From contig QHXI01000120.1 in the NCBI GenBank assembly GCA_003222895.1, positions 1 to 61,576 of the forward strand: a stretch of 61,576 nt of DNA. Direction: 5' to 3'. Positions 1 through 5,063 of this stretch are shown in pieces. The stretch is from Acidobacteriota bacterium. GTDB taxonomy: Bacteria > Acidobacteriota > Blastocatellia > Pyrinomonadales > Pyrinomonadaceae. The notes under the pieces were generated by a model that was not told where the DNA came from, made no database searches, and worked only from the letters and a program-made list of their open reading frames with translations. Both the position numbers and the translations under genes were made by a program. Positions within the stretch are counted from its first letter, which is position 1, and the number at the start of each line of letters is the position of its first letter.

Positions 1-88
1 CCTTTGCGTTTACAAGCAGTCTCGATTTCAGTTGCGCGATTCGCTTCTGGCAATCAGCGCGTAGAATTAGTGCTTCTGCTAGCTTCAT
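1..88 (-). CDS. DIP1984-family protein, N-terminal part (runs off the window)
   Basis: Only the first 29 codons are inside the window, read leftward from the ATG at 88-86. The peptide starts MKLAEALILRADCQKRIAQL, which fits my memory of the DIP1984 (septicolysin-like) family N-terminus, an amphipathic helix rich in Leu, Lys and Arg. An AGGAGGT ribosome site lies about 8 bases before the ATG and fixes the start. A small open frame ends 13 bases upstream and may be coupled to it. The family has no settled function. The rest of the gene lies outside the window, so the assignment rests on the N-terminus alone. Confidence 0.6.
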   Translation of the reverse strand, partial: MKLAEALILRADCQKRIAQLKSRLLVNAK

Positions 89-101
89 TTTCGTTTACCT
101 C

Positions 102-275
102 CTAAAGAATCAGCCTTACATCGTCATAAGGCCGAGCAAATATCTGTACTTCATCTTCGTAATGAACGTACCCGGTCTTTCGCGACCTGATCGTCCAAAT
201 CAAAACGTCATTCCTTTCAAGAATCGCGACTAACTCCCACGCTCGCTCAAGATGTTCACGGGCGGTTGGCTTAAA
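102..275 (-). pseudogene. 58-codon open frame without a start codon, directly upstream of the DIP1984 gene
   Basis: This frame is open from just after a TAG (276-278) to a TAG at 102-104 that abuts the next gene's ribosome site. It reads like real protein: ...ERAWELVAILERNDVL..., then YVHYEDEVQIFARPYDDVRL. There is no ATG or GTG in the frame, and the only TTG is late. It is either the 3' remnant of a longer gene or a small gene with an unusual start. I do not recognise the family. Its stop lies 13 bases from the DIP1984 ATG, which would suit translational coupling. Confidence 0.4.
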
Positions 276-291
276 CTAACAAATCGCTTGT

Positions 292-510
292 TCATAGCGC
301 CGATCGCGTGGCAAACAATCGAAGGGTGAGTGCATATGAACATTGAACCAGTCCTTCAATTCTGTGAGCGCCTCGAATCAGGCAAGCCCTCAGACCATCG
401 TAGTTGCGACGCAGCACAAAACAGGCCGCCGCGACGTGCGAGCGCTCATCAATCTCAGCGCCGACAAAACGAATAAACATGACTTCAAGATCCACGACTT
501 TCTTCTTCAT
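292..510 (-). CDS. Small hypothetical protein next to the tRNA array
   Basis: This is a 72-codon frame from the ATG at 510, starting MKKKVVDLEVMFIRFVGAEI and ending LTLRLFATRSAL. A weak AAGAGG lies about 12 bases upstream. It sits just downstream of tRNA-Gln on the same strand. I see no recognisable domain, membrane segment or signal peptide. Overlapping frames of similar length exist on the other strand, so coding is doubtful. It may be spacer sequence that happens to stay open. Confidence 0.25.
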   Translation of the reverse strand: MKKKVVDLEVMFIRFVGAEIDERSHVAAACFVLRRNYDGLRACLIRGAHRIEGLVQCSYALTLRLFATRSAL

Positions 511-551
511 CAAATCAATCGAAATACCTCTTGCGAATTTGAAAGAAATAG

Positions 552-623
552 CTGCGGGAGAAGGAGTCGAACCTTCATCTTCGAGTTCAAAGCCCGATGT
601 GTTGCCGGTTACACCATCCCGCA
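552..623 (-). tRNA. tRNA-Gln (anticodon UUG)
   Basis: The reverse strand folds as a full cloverleaf: acceptor TGCGGGA with TCCCGCA, anticodon loop CTTTGAA (U33, UUG) and T loop TTCGACT. The discriminator is G, as expected for Gln. No 3' CCA is encoded (the next bases read CTA), unlike most of the array. It is the last tRNA of the array in the direction of transcription. Confidence 0.93.
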
Positions 624-629
624 AAATAA

Positions 630-713
630 GTTTCAGGTTCCATGTTTCAAGTTTCAGGTTCGTGACATTTAACTGATCCCAACTTGAAACCTGAAACTTG
701 GAACTTGAAACTG
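630..713. repeat. Long imperfect inverted repeat between tRNA-Gln and tRNA-Ile
   Basis: Both arms are built from the unit TTTCAAGTTTCAGGTT. The left arm (about 630-661) is the reverse complement of the right arm (about 681-713), with a short spacer. The RNA would form a stem of about 30 base pairs with a few mismatches. No reading frame uses it convincingly. Confidence 0.7.
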
Positions 714-718
714 AAAAT

Positions 719-793
719 TGGTCGCGGTGGAAGGAATTGAACCGACATCGCTCGATTATCAATCGAGTGCTCTGGCCGTTGAGCTACACCGCG
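719..793 (-). tRNA. tRNA-Ile (anticodon GAU)
   Basis: The acceptor stem is CGCGGTG with CACCGCG. The anticodon arm is CTCGA, loop TTGATAA, TCGAG, with U33 and anticodon GAU. The T loop is TTCAATT, the discriminator is A and the 3' CCA is encoded at 719-721. The structure is canonical throughout. Confidence 0.95.
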
Positions 794-798
794 CGAAG

Positions 799-874
799 TG
801 GTTGACCCGACGGGGCTCAAACCCGCACCTCACGGCTTAAAAGGCCGCCGCTCTGTCACTCGAGCTCCGGGTCA
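799..874 (-). tRNA. tRNA-Lys (anticodon UUU)
   Basis: The acceptor is TGACCCG with CGGGTCA. The anticodon arm is GCGGC, loop CTTTTAA, GCCGT (closing G-U), anticodon UUU. The T arm has loop TTTGAGC. The discriminator is A and the 3' CCA is encoded. Confidence 0.94.
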
Positions 875-885
875 GCAACATTTTC

Positions 886-974
886 GATTTCCGAATTTTG
901 ATTGCCGATTCTCGCGTGAGAAAAATCAACTTCATAAAGCTGCCAATCGCAAATCGGCAATTGGCAATCGGCAA
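886..974. repeat. Inverted repeat of the GATTGCCGATT family
   Basis: The left arm has GATTGCCGATT and the right arm has AATCGGCAATTGGCAATCGG, about 50 bases apart. The same units recur at 4777-4871 and 5064-5147 in this array, and singly near 20945. The repeat fills the spacer between tRNA-Lys and tRNA-Asn. Confidence 0.65.
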
Positions 975-979
975 TGATC

Positions 980-1056
980 TGGCTGTGGCGGAAGGATTCG
1001 AACCTTCGCATCGCCGGATTAACAGTGCGGTGCCTTACCAACTTGGCGACGCCACA
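980..1056 (-). tRNA. tRNA-Asn (anticodon GUU), with a C-C mismatch in the anticodon stem
   Basis: The acceptor is TGTGGCG with CGCCACA, the discriminator is G and the 3' CCA is encoded. The anticodon loop is CTGTTAA (GUU). The anticodon stem CCGCA with TCCGG contains a C-C opposition next to the closing A-U pair, where bacterial tRNA-Asn usually has a fully paired stem. The D and T arms look normal. Confidence 0.9.
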
Positions 1057-1064
1057 AGAGATCT

Positions 1065-1175
1065 TTACAGAACCGCTCGCGGTAGCGAGCGGATCATGGA
1101 AGTAATTCGATGATCTTTGGGCCTTTATTAGAAGTTAAATCATTATCCCGCTCGCTATCGCTCGCGGTTCTGTAA
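1065..1175. repeat. Long inverted repeat, TACAGAACCGCTCGCGGTAG family
   Basis: The left arm (1065-1092) contains TACAGAACCGCTCGCGGTAG and the right arm (1148-1175) is its near-perfect reverse complement, with about 55 bases between. A related half-copy lies at 3372-3408, and diverged relatives flank genes at 15174-15298 and 55245-55337. It fills the spacer between tRNA-Asn and tRNA-Thr. Confidence 0.75.
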
Positions 1176-1181
1176 CATTCC

Positions 1182-1261
1182 TGGAGGCGACGAAGGGAGT
1201 CGAACCCTTATCGTTCGGTTTACAAGACCGACGCTCTGTTATCCAGTTGAGCTACATCGCC
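1182..1261 (-). tRNA. tRNA-Thr (anticodon UGU)
   Basis: The acceptor is GGCGATG with CGTCGCC. The anticodon arm is TCGGT, loop CTTGTAA, ACCGA, with U33 and anticodon UGU. The T loop is TTCGACT, the discriminator is U and CCA is encoded. The D loop (AACTGGATAACA between GCTC and GAGC) is a little longer than usual but keeps the GG. Confidence 0.93.
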
Positions 1262-1266
1262 GGATT

Positions 1267-1340
1267 TGGTGGAGCTGAGAGGAGTTGAACCTCTGCGTCC
1301 TGCTTGCAAGGCAGGCATCATCCCGTTAGATCACAGCCCC
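1267..1340 (-). tRNA. tRNA-Ala (anticodon UGC)
   Basis: The acceptor is GGGGCTG with CAGCTCC and contains the G3-U70 pair, the alanine identity element. The anticodon arm is CCTGC, loop CTTGCAA, GCAGG. The T loop is TTCAACT, the discriminator is A and CCA is encoded. Only a few bases separate it from tRNA-Thr. Confidence 0.95.
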
Positions 1341-1346
1341 GAGAAT

Positions 1347-1422
1347 TGGTCGCGGAGGCGGGAGTCGAACCCGCACCCTTCCGTTTATGAGACGAATGCT
1401 CTTCCACATGAGCTACTCCGCA
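1347..1422 (-). tRNA. tRNA with CAU anticodon (elongator Met, or Ile2)
   Basis: The acceptor is TGCGGAG with CTCCGCG (first pair U-G). The anticodon arm is TTCGT, loop CTCATAA, ACGGA. The T arm is GCGGG, TTCGACT, CCCGC, and CCA is encoded. It lacks the features of an initiator tRNA. CAU can mean elongator Met, or Ile for AUA after lysidine modification by TilS, and the sequence alone does not decide. Confidence 0.88.
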
Positions 1423-1434
1423 AAGAATTAATGT

Positions 1435-1522
1435 TGGAAGCCCGCGGAGGAGTTGAACCTCGTGCCTTTCCACCCAGCTCTTGCAGGTTCGGTTTAGAAG
1501 ACCGACGCCGGGAACGCGGGCC
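1435..1522 (-). tRNA. Aberrant tRNA-Arg (anticodon UCU): no D arm, enlarged variable region
   Basis: The acceptor is GGCCCGC with GCGGGCT (first pair G-U), the discriminator is U and CCA is encoded. The anticodon arm is perfect: TCGGT, loop CTTCTAA, ACCGA (UCU). Only 10 bases (GTTCCCGGCG) separate acceptor and anticodon stem, so no D arm can form. The variable region is about 26 bases. The T arm keeps GAGG, TTCAACT, CCTC but opens with a C-C opposition. TTCC in the short linker could pair with GGAA in the variable region. It is either a decayed gene or a minimal noncanonical tRNA. The intact ends and anticodon arm argue against random decay. Confidence 0.55.
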
Positions 1523-1529
1523 AGAATTT

Positions 1530-1642
1530 AGCCGCGGATGAACGCGGATAAAATTGATCTGAAAAAGCGATTTCGAAACTGGTTGGTCGCTCTTTATTCT
1601 TTCCTTCTTATCTGCGCTAATCCGCGTTCATCTGCGGCTAAT
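1530..1642. repeat. Inverted repeat, CCGCGGATGAACGCGGATAA family
   Basis: The left arm reads AGCCGCGGATGAACGCGGAT and the right arm, ending near 1642, is its near-perfect reverse complement. The same kind of unit, with CACAGAT replacing CGCGGAT, recurs at 2004-2101 and 2715-2827. The stem would be about 25 base pairs. Confidence 0.75.
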
Positions 1643-1646
1643 TATT

Positions 1647-1731
1647 TGGTCGGGGCGTGAGGCCGACGACGCCTCTTCAAACTCCACGCTCCCAGACAGT
1701 CACCGTTCTGCCGGGATGAGTCACGCCCCGA
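1647..1731 (-). ncRNA. tRNA-shaped element with 8-11 bp terminal stem and encoded CCA, no canonical anticodon arm
   Basis: The element sits in line with the tRNAs and ends in discriminator A plus CCA (1647-1650) as they do. Its ends form a perfect 11-bp stem (1650-1660 with 1721-1731). Next to it is a 5-bp, 7-nt-loop hairpin where a T arm should be: GAGGC, GTCGTCG, GCCTC. It lacks the TTC motif. A second hairpin pairs CCCGGCAG with CTGTCTGGG around the loop AACGGTGA. I find no 7-base anticodon loop on a 5-bp stem. An 8+5 acceptor/T-arm layout recalls tRNA-Sec, but the UCA anticodon arm is absent. It may be a tRNA relic or a small structured RNA. Confidence 0.4.
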
Positions 1732-1749
1732 TAACTTGCGAACTAAATT

Positions 1750-1825
1750 TGGTGCCCAAGGAAGGACTCAAACCTTCAACCTCTGGTTTGTAGGACCAGC
1801 GCTCCGTCAATTGAGCTACTCGGGC
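1750..1825 (-). tRNA. tRNA-Val (anticodon UAC) with C33
   Basis: The acceptor is GCCCGAG with CTTGGGC. The D arm is GCTC/GAGC and the T arm is GAAGG, TTTGAGT, CCTTC. CCA is encoded. The anticodon arm is CTGGT, loop CCTACAA, ACCAG. Reading the loop as positions 32-38 puts C at position 33, where nearly all elongator tRNAs have U. The anticodon UAC and the rest of the molecule are normal. Confidence 0.9.
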
Positions 1826-1831
1826 AAGGGA

Positions 1832-1918
1832 AATCAGTAGGCAGTAGGCAGAAGGCAGTAGCAGTAAGAACCAGGGGTCTGTTCCTGCCATCTGCCTGCT
1901 GCTTTCTGCCTTCTGATT
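1832..1918. repeat. Inverted repeat, AATCAGTAGGCAGTAGGCAG family
   Basis: The left arm near 1832-1860 carries repeated AGGCAGTAGGCAGAAGGCAG units and the right arm, ending near 1918, is their approximate reverse complement. It fills the spacer between tRNA-Val and tRNA-Phe and makes the surrounding DNA low in complexity. Confidence 0.65.
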
Positions 1919-1920
1919 TT

Positions 1921-1992
1921 TGGTCGGAGTTGGAATCGAACCAACCTTTCGGGCTTTTCAGACCCGCGCTAATCCGTCTCAGCTATCCGACC
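1921..1992 (-). tRNA. tRNA-Phe (anticodon GAA)
   Basis: The acceptor is GGTCGGA with TCCGACC. The anticodon arm is CGGGT, loop CTGAAAA, GCCCG, anticodon GAA. The T arm is GTTGG, TTCGATT, CCAAC and the discriminator is A. The next bases are AAA, so CCA is not encoded. Confidence 0.94.
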
Positions 1993-2003
1993 TAAGATGA
2001 TTC

Positions 2004-2101
2004 GCCACAGATGAACACGGATAGCACTGATCAGAAATTCCATCCTAGTACAGTCGGATCACCTCCTTTCCATCGGTGTAAATCCGTGTCTATCTGTGGT
2101 T
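2004..2101. repeat. Inverted repeat, CCACAGATGAACACGGATAG family, overlapping the HNH gene 3' end
   Basis: The left arm has GCCACAGATGAACACGG and the right arm, ending at 2100, has CCGTGTCTATCTGTGG. The HNH reading frame enters the repeat and stops inside it at 2031-2033. A sister copy lies at 2715-2827, just upstream of the same gene, so the HNH gene is flanked by two copies. Confidence 0.75.
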
Positions 2102-2687
2102 GCTCAGACCGCCGCTTCCGTTCGCGATGCACTTTCTCCATGACGTCACGATCATCGTGTACGTCCATGAAGAGGTACTTTCGCCATTCGGCTCTCGCCT
2201 CTGCGTAGTGACAGAGCACGACGCGTTCGAGCTTCACGCGCAACGCCGTCTGCGAAGTCAGCAAAGGCATTCGTGCTTCTGCCGGTGTGCGATTGCTTTT
2301 CCGGTTGTTGCACTTGATGCAAGCGGTGACGATGTTGACCGGCGAATTATCTCCGCCACGCGAACGCGGCAGGATGTGATCGAATGTTAGCTCAGCCACG
2401 CCCCTTTTCTCACCGCAGTACTGGCAGCGGAACTTGTCGCGCATGTAAATTCGCAAGCGCTTCATGCCCGATTGCTCGCGGCGGCGCCGAACATTGATGT
2501 AAGTGCGGCGGCGAATTACCGACGGCACAGGCCACTCATCATGGGCCGAACGAAGCACGCGATCGCCGTCGAATTCCTCGACGAAGACCGTGTTCTTGAA
2601 CGTCATGATGATTGCGCGCGCGACACTGACGGTGCCGAGCGGCTCGTAAGTTTGGTTCAGTAGCAGAACTCTGCCATTGAGTGCCAT
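2031..2687 (-). CDS. HNH endonuclease embedded in the tRNA array
   Basis: The start is the ATG at 2687, which has a strong AAAGGAGGTG site 7 bases upstream, so the longer upstream frame is not used. The 218-residue protein starts MALNGRVLLLNQTYEPLGTV, a pattern I associate with a widespread HNH family. The HNH core lies at about residues 88-130: zinc pair C88/C91, D103-H104, zinc pair C123/C126, then N127-N128 and R129. The last 23 or so residues (QPQIDTDLHRWKGG and beyond) are encoded by the inverted repeat at 2004-2101 and look like a recent addition. The enzyme should cut DNA as a metal-dependent nuclease. Its place among tRNA genes may reflect array mobility, but that is inference. Confidence 0.85.
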   Translation of the reverse strand: MALNGRVLLLNQTYEPLGTVSVARAIIMTFKNTVFVEEFDGDRVLRSAHDEWPVPSVIRRRTYINVRRRREQSGMKRLRIYMRDKFRCQYCGEKRGVAELTFDHILPRSRGGDNSPVNIVTACIKCNNRKSNRTPAEARMPLLTSQTALRVKLERVVLCHYAEARAEWRKYLFMDVHDDRDVMEKVHRERKRRSEQPQIDTDLHRWKGGDPTVLGWNF

Positions 2688-2714
2688 TACTCGGCACCTC
2701 CTTTCTGGATTTAT

Positions 2715-2827
2715 TAGCCACAGATACACACAGATCTGCACGGATAAGACAGAACGATTTGCCACGGCCGCTCTAATGGTTTTTTGTCTTATCTGATCCG
2801 TGTTTATCTGTGTCCATCTGTGGCTGA
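2715..2827. repeat. Inverted repeat, TAGCCACAGAT family, upstream of the HNH gene
   Basis: The left arm begins AGCCACAGATACACACAG and the right arm ends TCTGTGTCCATCTGTGGC. It lies between tRNA-Cys and the HNH start and is the sister of the copy at 2004-2101. A 3-way relationship with the repeat at 1530-1642 is evident from the shared ...GATGAACACGGATAA core. Confidence 0.75.
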
Positions 2828-2833
2828 TTGATT

Positions 2834-2908
2834 TGGAGCGCGCGGTGAGATTCGAACTCACGTATACCGGATTTGCAATCCGGCGCCTGGCCGCTTGGCG
2901 ACGCGCGC
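2834..2908 (-). tRNA. tRNA-Cys (anticodon GCA)
   Basis: The acceptor is GCGCGCG with CGCGCGC. The anticodon arm is CCGGA, loop TTGCAAA, TCCGG, anticodon GCA. The T arm is GTGAG, TTCGAAT, CTCAC. The discriminator is U, as required by CysRS, and CCA is encoded. Confidence 0.95.
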
Positions 2909-2910
2909 AT

Positions 2911-2982
2911 GTAGCGCAAGCTGTTAGCTTGCGATGACGTTAAATAGAAGATTGAAAATCGCAAACTAACAGTTTGCGTTAC
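2911..2982. repeat. Inverted repeat, GTAGCGCAAGCTGTTAGCTT family
   Basis: The left arm starts GTAGCGCAAGCTGTTAGC and the right arm ends CTAACAGTTTGCGTTAC, its near reverse complement. Each arm is itself partly palindromic (GCAAGCTGTTAGCTTGC). It occupies the spacer between tRNA-Gly and tRNA-Cys. Confidence 0.7.
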
Positions 2983-2988
2983 GAAGTT

Positions 2989-3063
2989 TGGAACGGAAGG
3001 AGAGATTCGAACTCTCGAATCGAGTTTGGAAGACTCGCATGTTTCCCGCTACATCACTTCCGC
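2989..3063 (-). tRNA. tRNA-Gly (anticodon UCC)
   Basis: The acceptor is GCGGAAG with CTTCCGT (first pair G-U). The D arm is ATGT/ACAT, typical of bacterial tRNA-Gly. The anticodon arm is CGAGT, loop CTTCCAA, ACTCG. The T loop is TTCGAAT, the discriminator is U and CCA is encoded. Confidence 0.95.
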
Positions 3064-3068
3064 GAGCG

Positions 3069-3178
3069 GCGCGAGTTGTAAACTTGCGCCCTTCATCAAG
3101 TACGGTTCGTGGAGAAACCGCACCTTAGTTGTGGGGTGAGAATTTTTTAGGACAGCGCGCAAGTTAACACTTGCGCCA
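3069..3178. repeat. Inverted repeat with GCGCGAGTTGTAAACTTGCG arms
   Basis: The left arm is GCGCGAGTTGTAAACTTGCG (about 3069-3090) and the right arm is CGCGCAAGTTAACACTTGCG (about 3155-3177). Each arm is also a small palindrome. It lies between tRNA-Arg(UCG) and tRNA-Gly. Confidence 0.6.
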
Positions 3179-3180
3179 GA

Positions 3181-3255
3181 TGGAACCCCCGATAGGATTC
3201 GAACCCATACCTGATTCGTTCGAAGCGAACCGCTCTTCCGTTGAGCTACGGGGGC
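3181..3255 (-). tRNA. tRNA-Arg (anticodon UCG)
   Basis: The acceptor is GCCCCCG with CGGGGGT (first pair G-U). The anticodon arm is GTTCG, loop CTTCGAA, CGAAT, anticodon UCG. The T arm is ATGGG, TTCGAAT, CCTAT. The discriminator is U and CCA is encoded. Confidence 0.93.
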
Positions 3256-3256
3256 A

Positions 3257-3352
3257 TGTGTCAGAAGCCCGAGCGTAAGCGAGGGCAACCATCGCATTCG
3301 CGGAAGTGCGGTTCCGGATCTTGCCCTCCCTGACGGTCGGGCTTCTGACACG
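3257..3352. repeat. Inverted repeat, GTGTCAGAAGCCCGAGCGTA family
   Basis: The left arm is TGTGTCAGAAGCCCGAGCGT and the right arm, ending near 3352, is its near reverse complement (GTCGGGCTTCTGACACG). The same family forms the repeat at 47374-47447, inside the end of a histidine kinase gene, and a half-copy at 59870-59900. Confidence 0.75.
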
Positions 3353-3409
3353 ATATTCGGAAGGTGCTCGTCATGATCCGGTCGCTACCGCTCGCGGTTC
3401 TGTAACGGA

Positions 3410-4588
3410 TTATCCCTTCACACAGACCACTTGCTTGATCTCAGCGACGACTTCAACCAGGTCTTCCTGGTTCTTCATCACCGCTTCGATTGATTTGTAA
3501 GCGCCCGGAATTTCATCCAGCACGCCTACGTCTTTGCGACATTCAACGCCCGAAGTCTGACGAGCGAGGTCGTCTTTGGTAAAGGCTCGCTTCGCAGCGC
3601 CACGGGACATCTTGCGGCCAGCACCATGAGAGCACGAATTGAAACTCTCAGGTGTACCGCGTCCTTTAACGATGAACGATTTCGCGCCCATCGATCCGGG
3701 AATGATGCCGTAGACGTCTCTGTCAGCATTAATGGCGCCTTTGCGCGTGACGAAAACTTTCTCGCCATAGTGCTCTTCGAGCGCAACGTAGTTGTGATGA
3801 CAATTGACCTGAAGCTCAGGCCTGAACGGCTGGCGATGATTGAACATCTTATTAAAGACCTTCAACAGACGCGCCATCATGATCTCGCGGTTCTTCATCG
3901 CGTAGGTTTGCGCCCACTTTAGGTCTTTCCAGTACGCCGCGAATTCCGGCGTGCCCTGGATAAAATAAGCGAGATCGGGTGCCGGAAGTTCCGACAATCT
4001 CCACAGCGATTTTGCCGTCGAGATGTGACGCTCAGCGAGTTCCTTACCGATGTTGCGCGAGCCGGAGTGCAGCATCAACCACACGAAGTTTTCTGTGTCC
4101 AGACAAACTTCGATGAAGTGATTGCCGCCACCCAGCGTTCCGAGTTGCTTCATAGCTTTCGCTTTGCGATCGTGGACTCCTTCGTGCAATTCGCTGAAGT
4201 CTTTCCAACCATCCCAGTACGAGGATTCATCAACTGATTCCTTGTACGCATTGAAGCCGACCGGGATCTCTTCTTCTATAGCCAAACGCAAGTCTTTCAA
4301 TTTGCCGTCGAGTATGCCGCTCTTGAATGGTGTCTTCACGGCCATCATGCCGCAGCCGATATCCACGCCGACTGTGGCGGGAATCACTGCTTCCTTGGTT
4401 GCGATTACCGAACCGACCATGCTGCCTTTGCCCAGGTGCGCATCAGGCATCAGCGCGACATGCTTAAACAAACATGGCAAGCGCGAGACGTTTCTCAGCA
4501 TCGATTGCTCTTCAATGCTGAAATCGTGGTTGGCCCACGACAGGATCTCGCTGTGTGCGCCACCGATTGGTAGCTTCTTGTAAGGCAT
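3410..4588 (-). CDS. rtcB: RtcB-type RNA ligase (3'-phosphate / 2',3'-cyclic phosphate with 5'-OH)
   Basis: RtcB joins RNA ends left by nucleases, using GTP and Mn2+ through a GMP-histidine intermediate. The 392-residue protein is full length for the bacterial form (about 408). All core residues are visible: D76 and C79 in GVDIGCGM, N156-H157 in LGGGNHF, H174 in LHSGSR, H264/H265 in NCHHNY, and H321 in SHGAGR, matching the guanylylated His by spacing to the E. coli enzyme. The ATG at 4588 has an AAAGGGGG site upstream. The gene lies inside a tRNA array on the same strand, between tRNA-Arg(UCG) and tRNA-Arg(GCG), with no archease or RtcA neighbour. Its likely substrates are cleaved tRNAs, which is inference from position. 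Confidence 0.95.
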   Translation of the reverse strand: MPYKKLPIGGAHSEILSWANHDFSIEEQSMLRNVSRLPCLFKHVALMPDAHLGKGSMVGSVIATKEAVIPATVGVDIGCGMMAVKTPFKSGILDGKLKDLRLAIEEEIPVGFNAYKESVDESSYWDGWKDFSELHEGVHDRKAKAMKQLGTLGGGNHFIEVCLDTENFVWLMLHSGSRNIGKELAERHISTAKSLWRLSELPAPDLAYFIQGTPEFAAYWKDLKWAQTYAMKNREIMMARLLKVFNKMFNHRQPFRPELQVNCHHNYVALEEHYGEKVFVTRKGAINADRDVYGIIPGSMGAKSFIVKGRGTPESFNSCSHGAGRKMSRGAAKRAFTKDDLARQTSGVECRKDVGVLDEIPGAYKSIEAVMKNQEDLVEVVAEIKQVVCVKG

Positions 4589-4692
4589 TTGTTTCCCCCT
4601 TTCTAAGGTTTAGTTGATTATTGAAATATGGCGACAGCGCCCAGCACGCATCAGCTTTCTGCTCACTGCCCACTCCGTAAGAATTTTTGATT

Positions 4693-4770
4693 TGGTGGAC
4701 CTGGCACGATTTGAACGTGCGACCTCGACCTTCGCACGGTCGCGCTCTAGTTCCGCTGAGCTACAGGTCC
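4693..4770 (-). tRNA. tRNA-Arg with the rare GCG anticodon
   Basis: The acceptor is GGACCTG with CAGGTCC, the D arm is GCTC/GAGC, the T arm is GCACG, TTCAAAT, CGTGC, and CCA is encoded. The anticodon arm is CGACC, loop GTGCGAA, GGTCG: U33 and anticodon GCG, with an unusual G at position 32. Most bacteria read CGU/CGC with an ACG anticodon edited to ICG by TadA, so a genomic GCG form is uncommon. The rest of the fold is canonical. Confidence 0.9.
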
Positions 4771-4776
4771 GAACAT

Positions 4777-4871
4777 TTTCGATTGCCAATTGCCGATTGC
4801 CGAATTGAAGGTGTATCAAGATCACTTTTCATCCCAGACCAATTGGCAATCAGCAATTGGCAATCGAAAAT
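4777..4871. repeat. Inverted repeat, GATTGCCAATTGCCGATTGC family
   Basis: The left arm has ATTGCCAATTGCCGATTGCC and the right arm has AATTGGCAATCAGCAATTGG, with about 35 bases between them. It is the same family as the repeats at 886-974 and 5064-5147, and fills the spacer between tRNA-Ser(GCU) and tRNA-Arg(GCG). Confidence 0.65.
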
Positions 4872-4875
4872 GATT

Positions 4876-4959
4876 TGGCGGAGGCGGCAGGACTTGAACC
4901 TGCACACGCAATGCGCGGCGATTTAGCAAACCGCTGCCATACCATTAGGCGACGCCTCC
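4876..4959 (-). tRNA. tRNA-Ser (anticodon GCU)
   Basis: This is a class II tRNA. The acceptor is GGAGGCG with CGCCTCC, the discriminator is G and CCA is encoded. The anticodon arm is GCGGT, loop TTGCTAA, ATCGC, anticodon GCU. A long variable region follows, then the T arm GCAGG, TTCAAGT, CCTGC. G73 and the long variable arm fit serine identity. Confidence 0.93.
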
Positions 4960-4970
4960 AATTTGTGAAT

Positions 4971-5057
4971 TGGCGGAAGGGACAGGACTTGAACCTGCAA
5001 GCGACAAATGCGCGGTAGTTTTCGGGACTACTGCCTTACCAGTTAGGCTACCCTTCC
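4971..5057 (-). tRNA. tRNA-Ser (anticodon CGA) with C33
   Basis: This is a class II tRNA. The acceptor is GGAAGGG with CCCTTCC, the discriminator is G and CCA is encoded. The anticodon arm is perfect (GTAGT with ACTAC), but the loop reads CCCGAAA, so position 33 is C rather than the near-universal U and the anticodon is CGA. The variable arm and the T arm (GCAGG, TTCAAGT, CCTGT) look functional. It is the second C33 tRNA in the array. Confidence 0.85.
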
Positions 5058-5063
5058 AAACAT

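Noticed and set aside
343-1541. Several open frames on the plus strand across the tRNA genes (343-672, 404-676, 898-1113, 1266-1541)
   Set aside because: They run through tRNA genes on the other strand and through inverted repeats, and have no ribosome sites or known domains.
1647-1731. tRNA-Sec gene
   Set aside because: The outer stems fit an 8+5 layout, but there is no UCA anticodon arm, no TTC in the T-like loop and no long variable arm.
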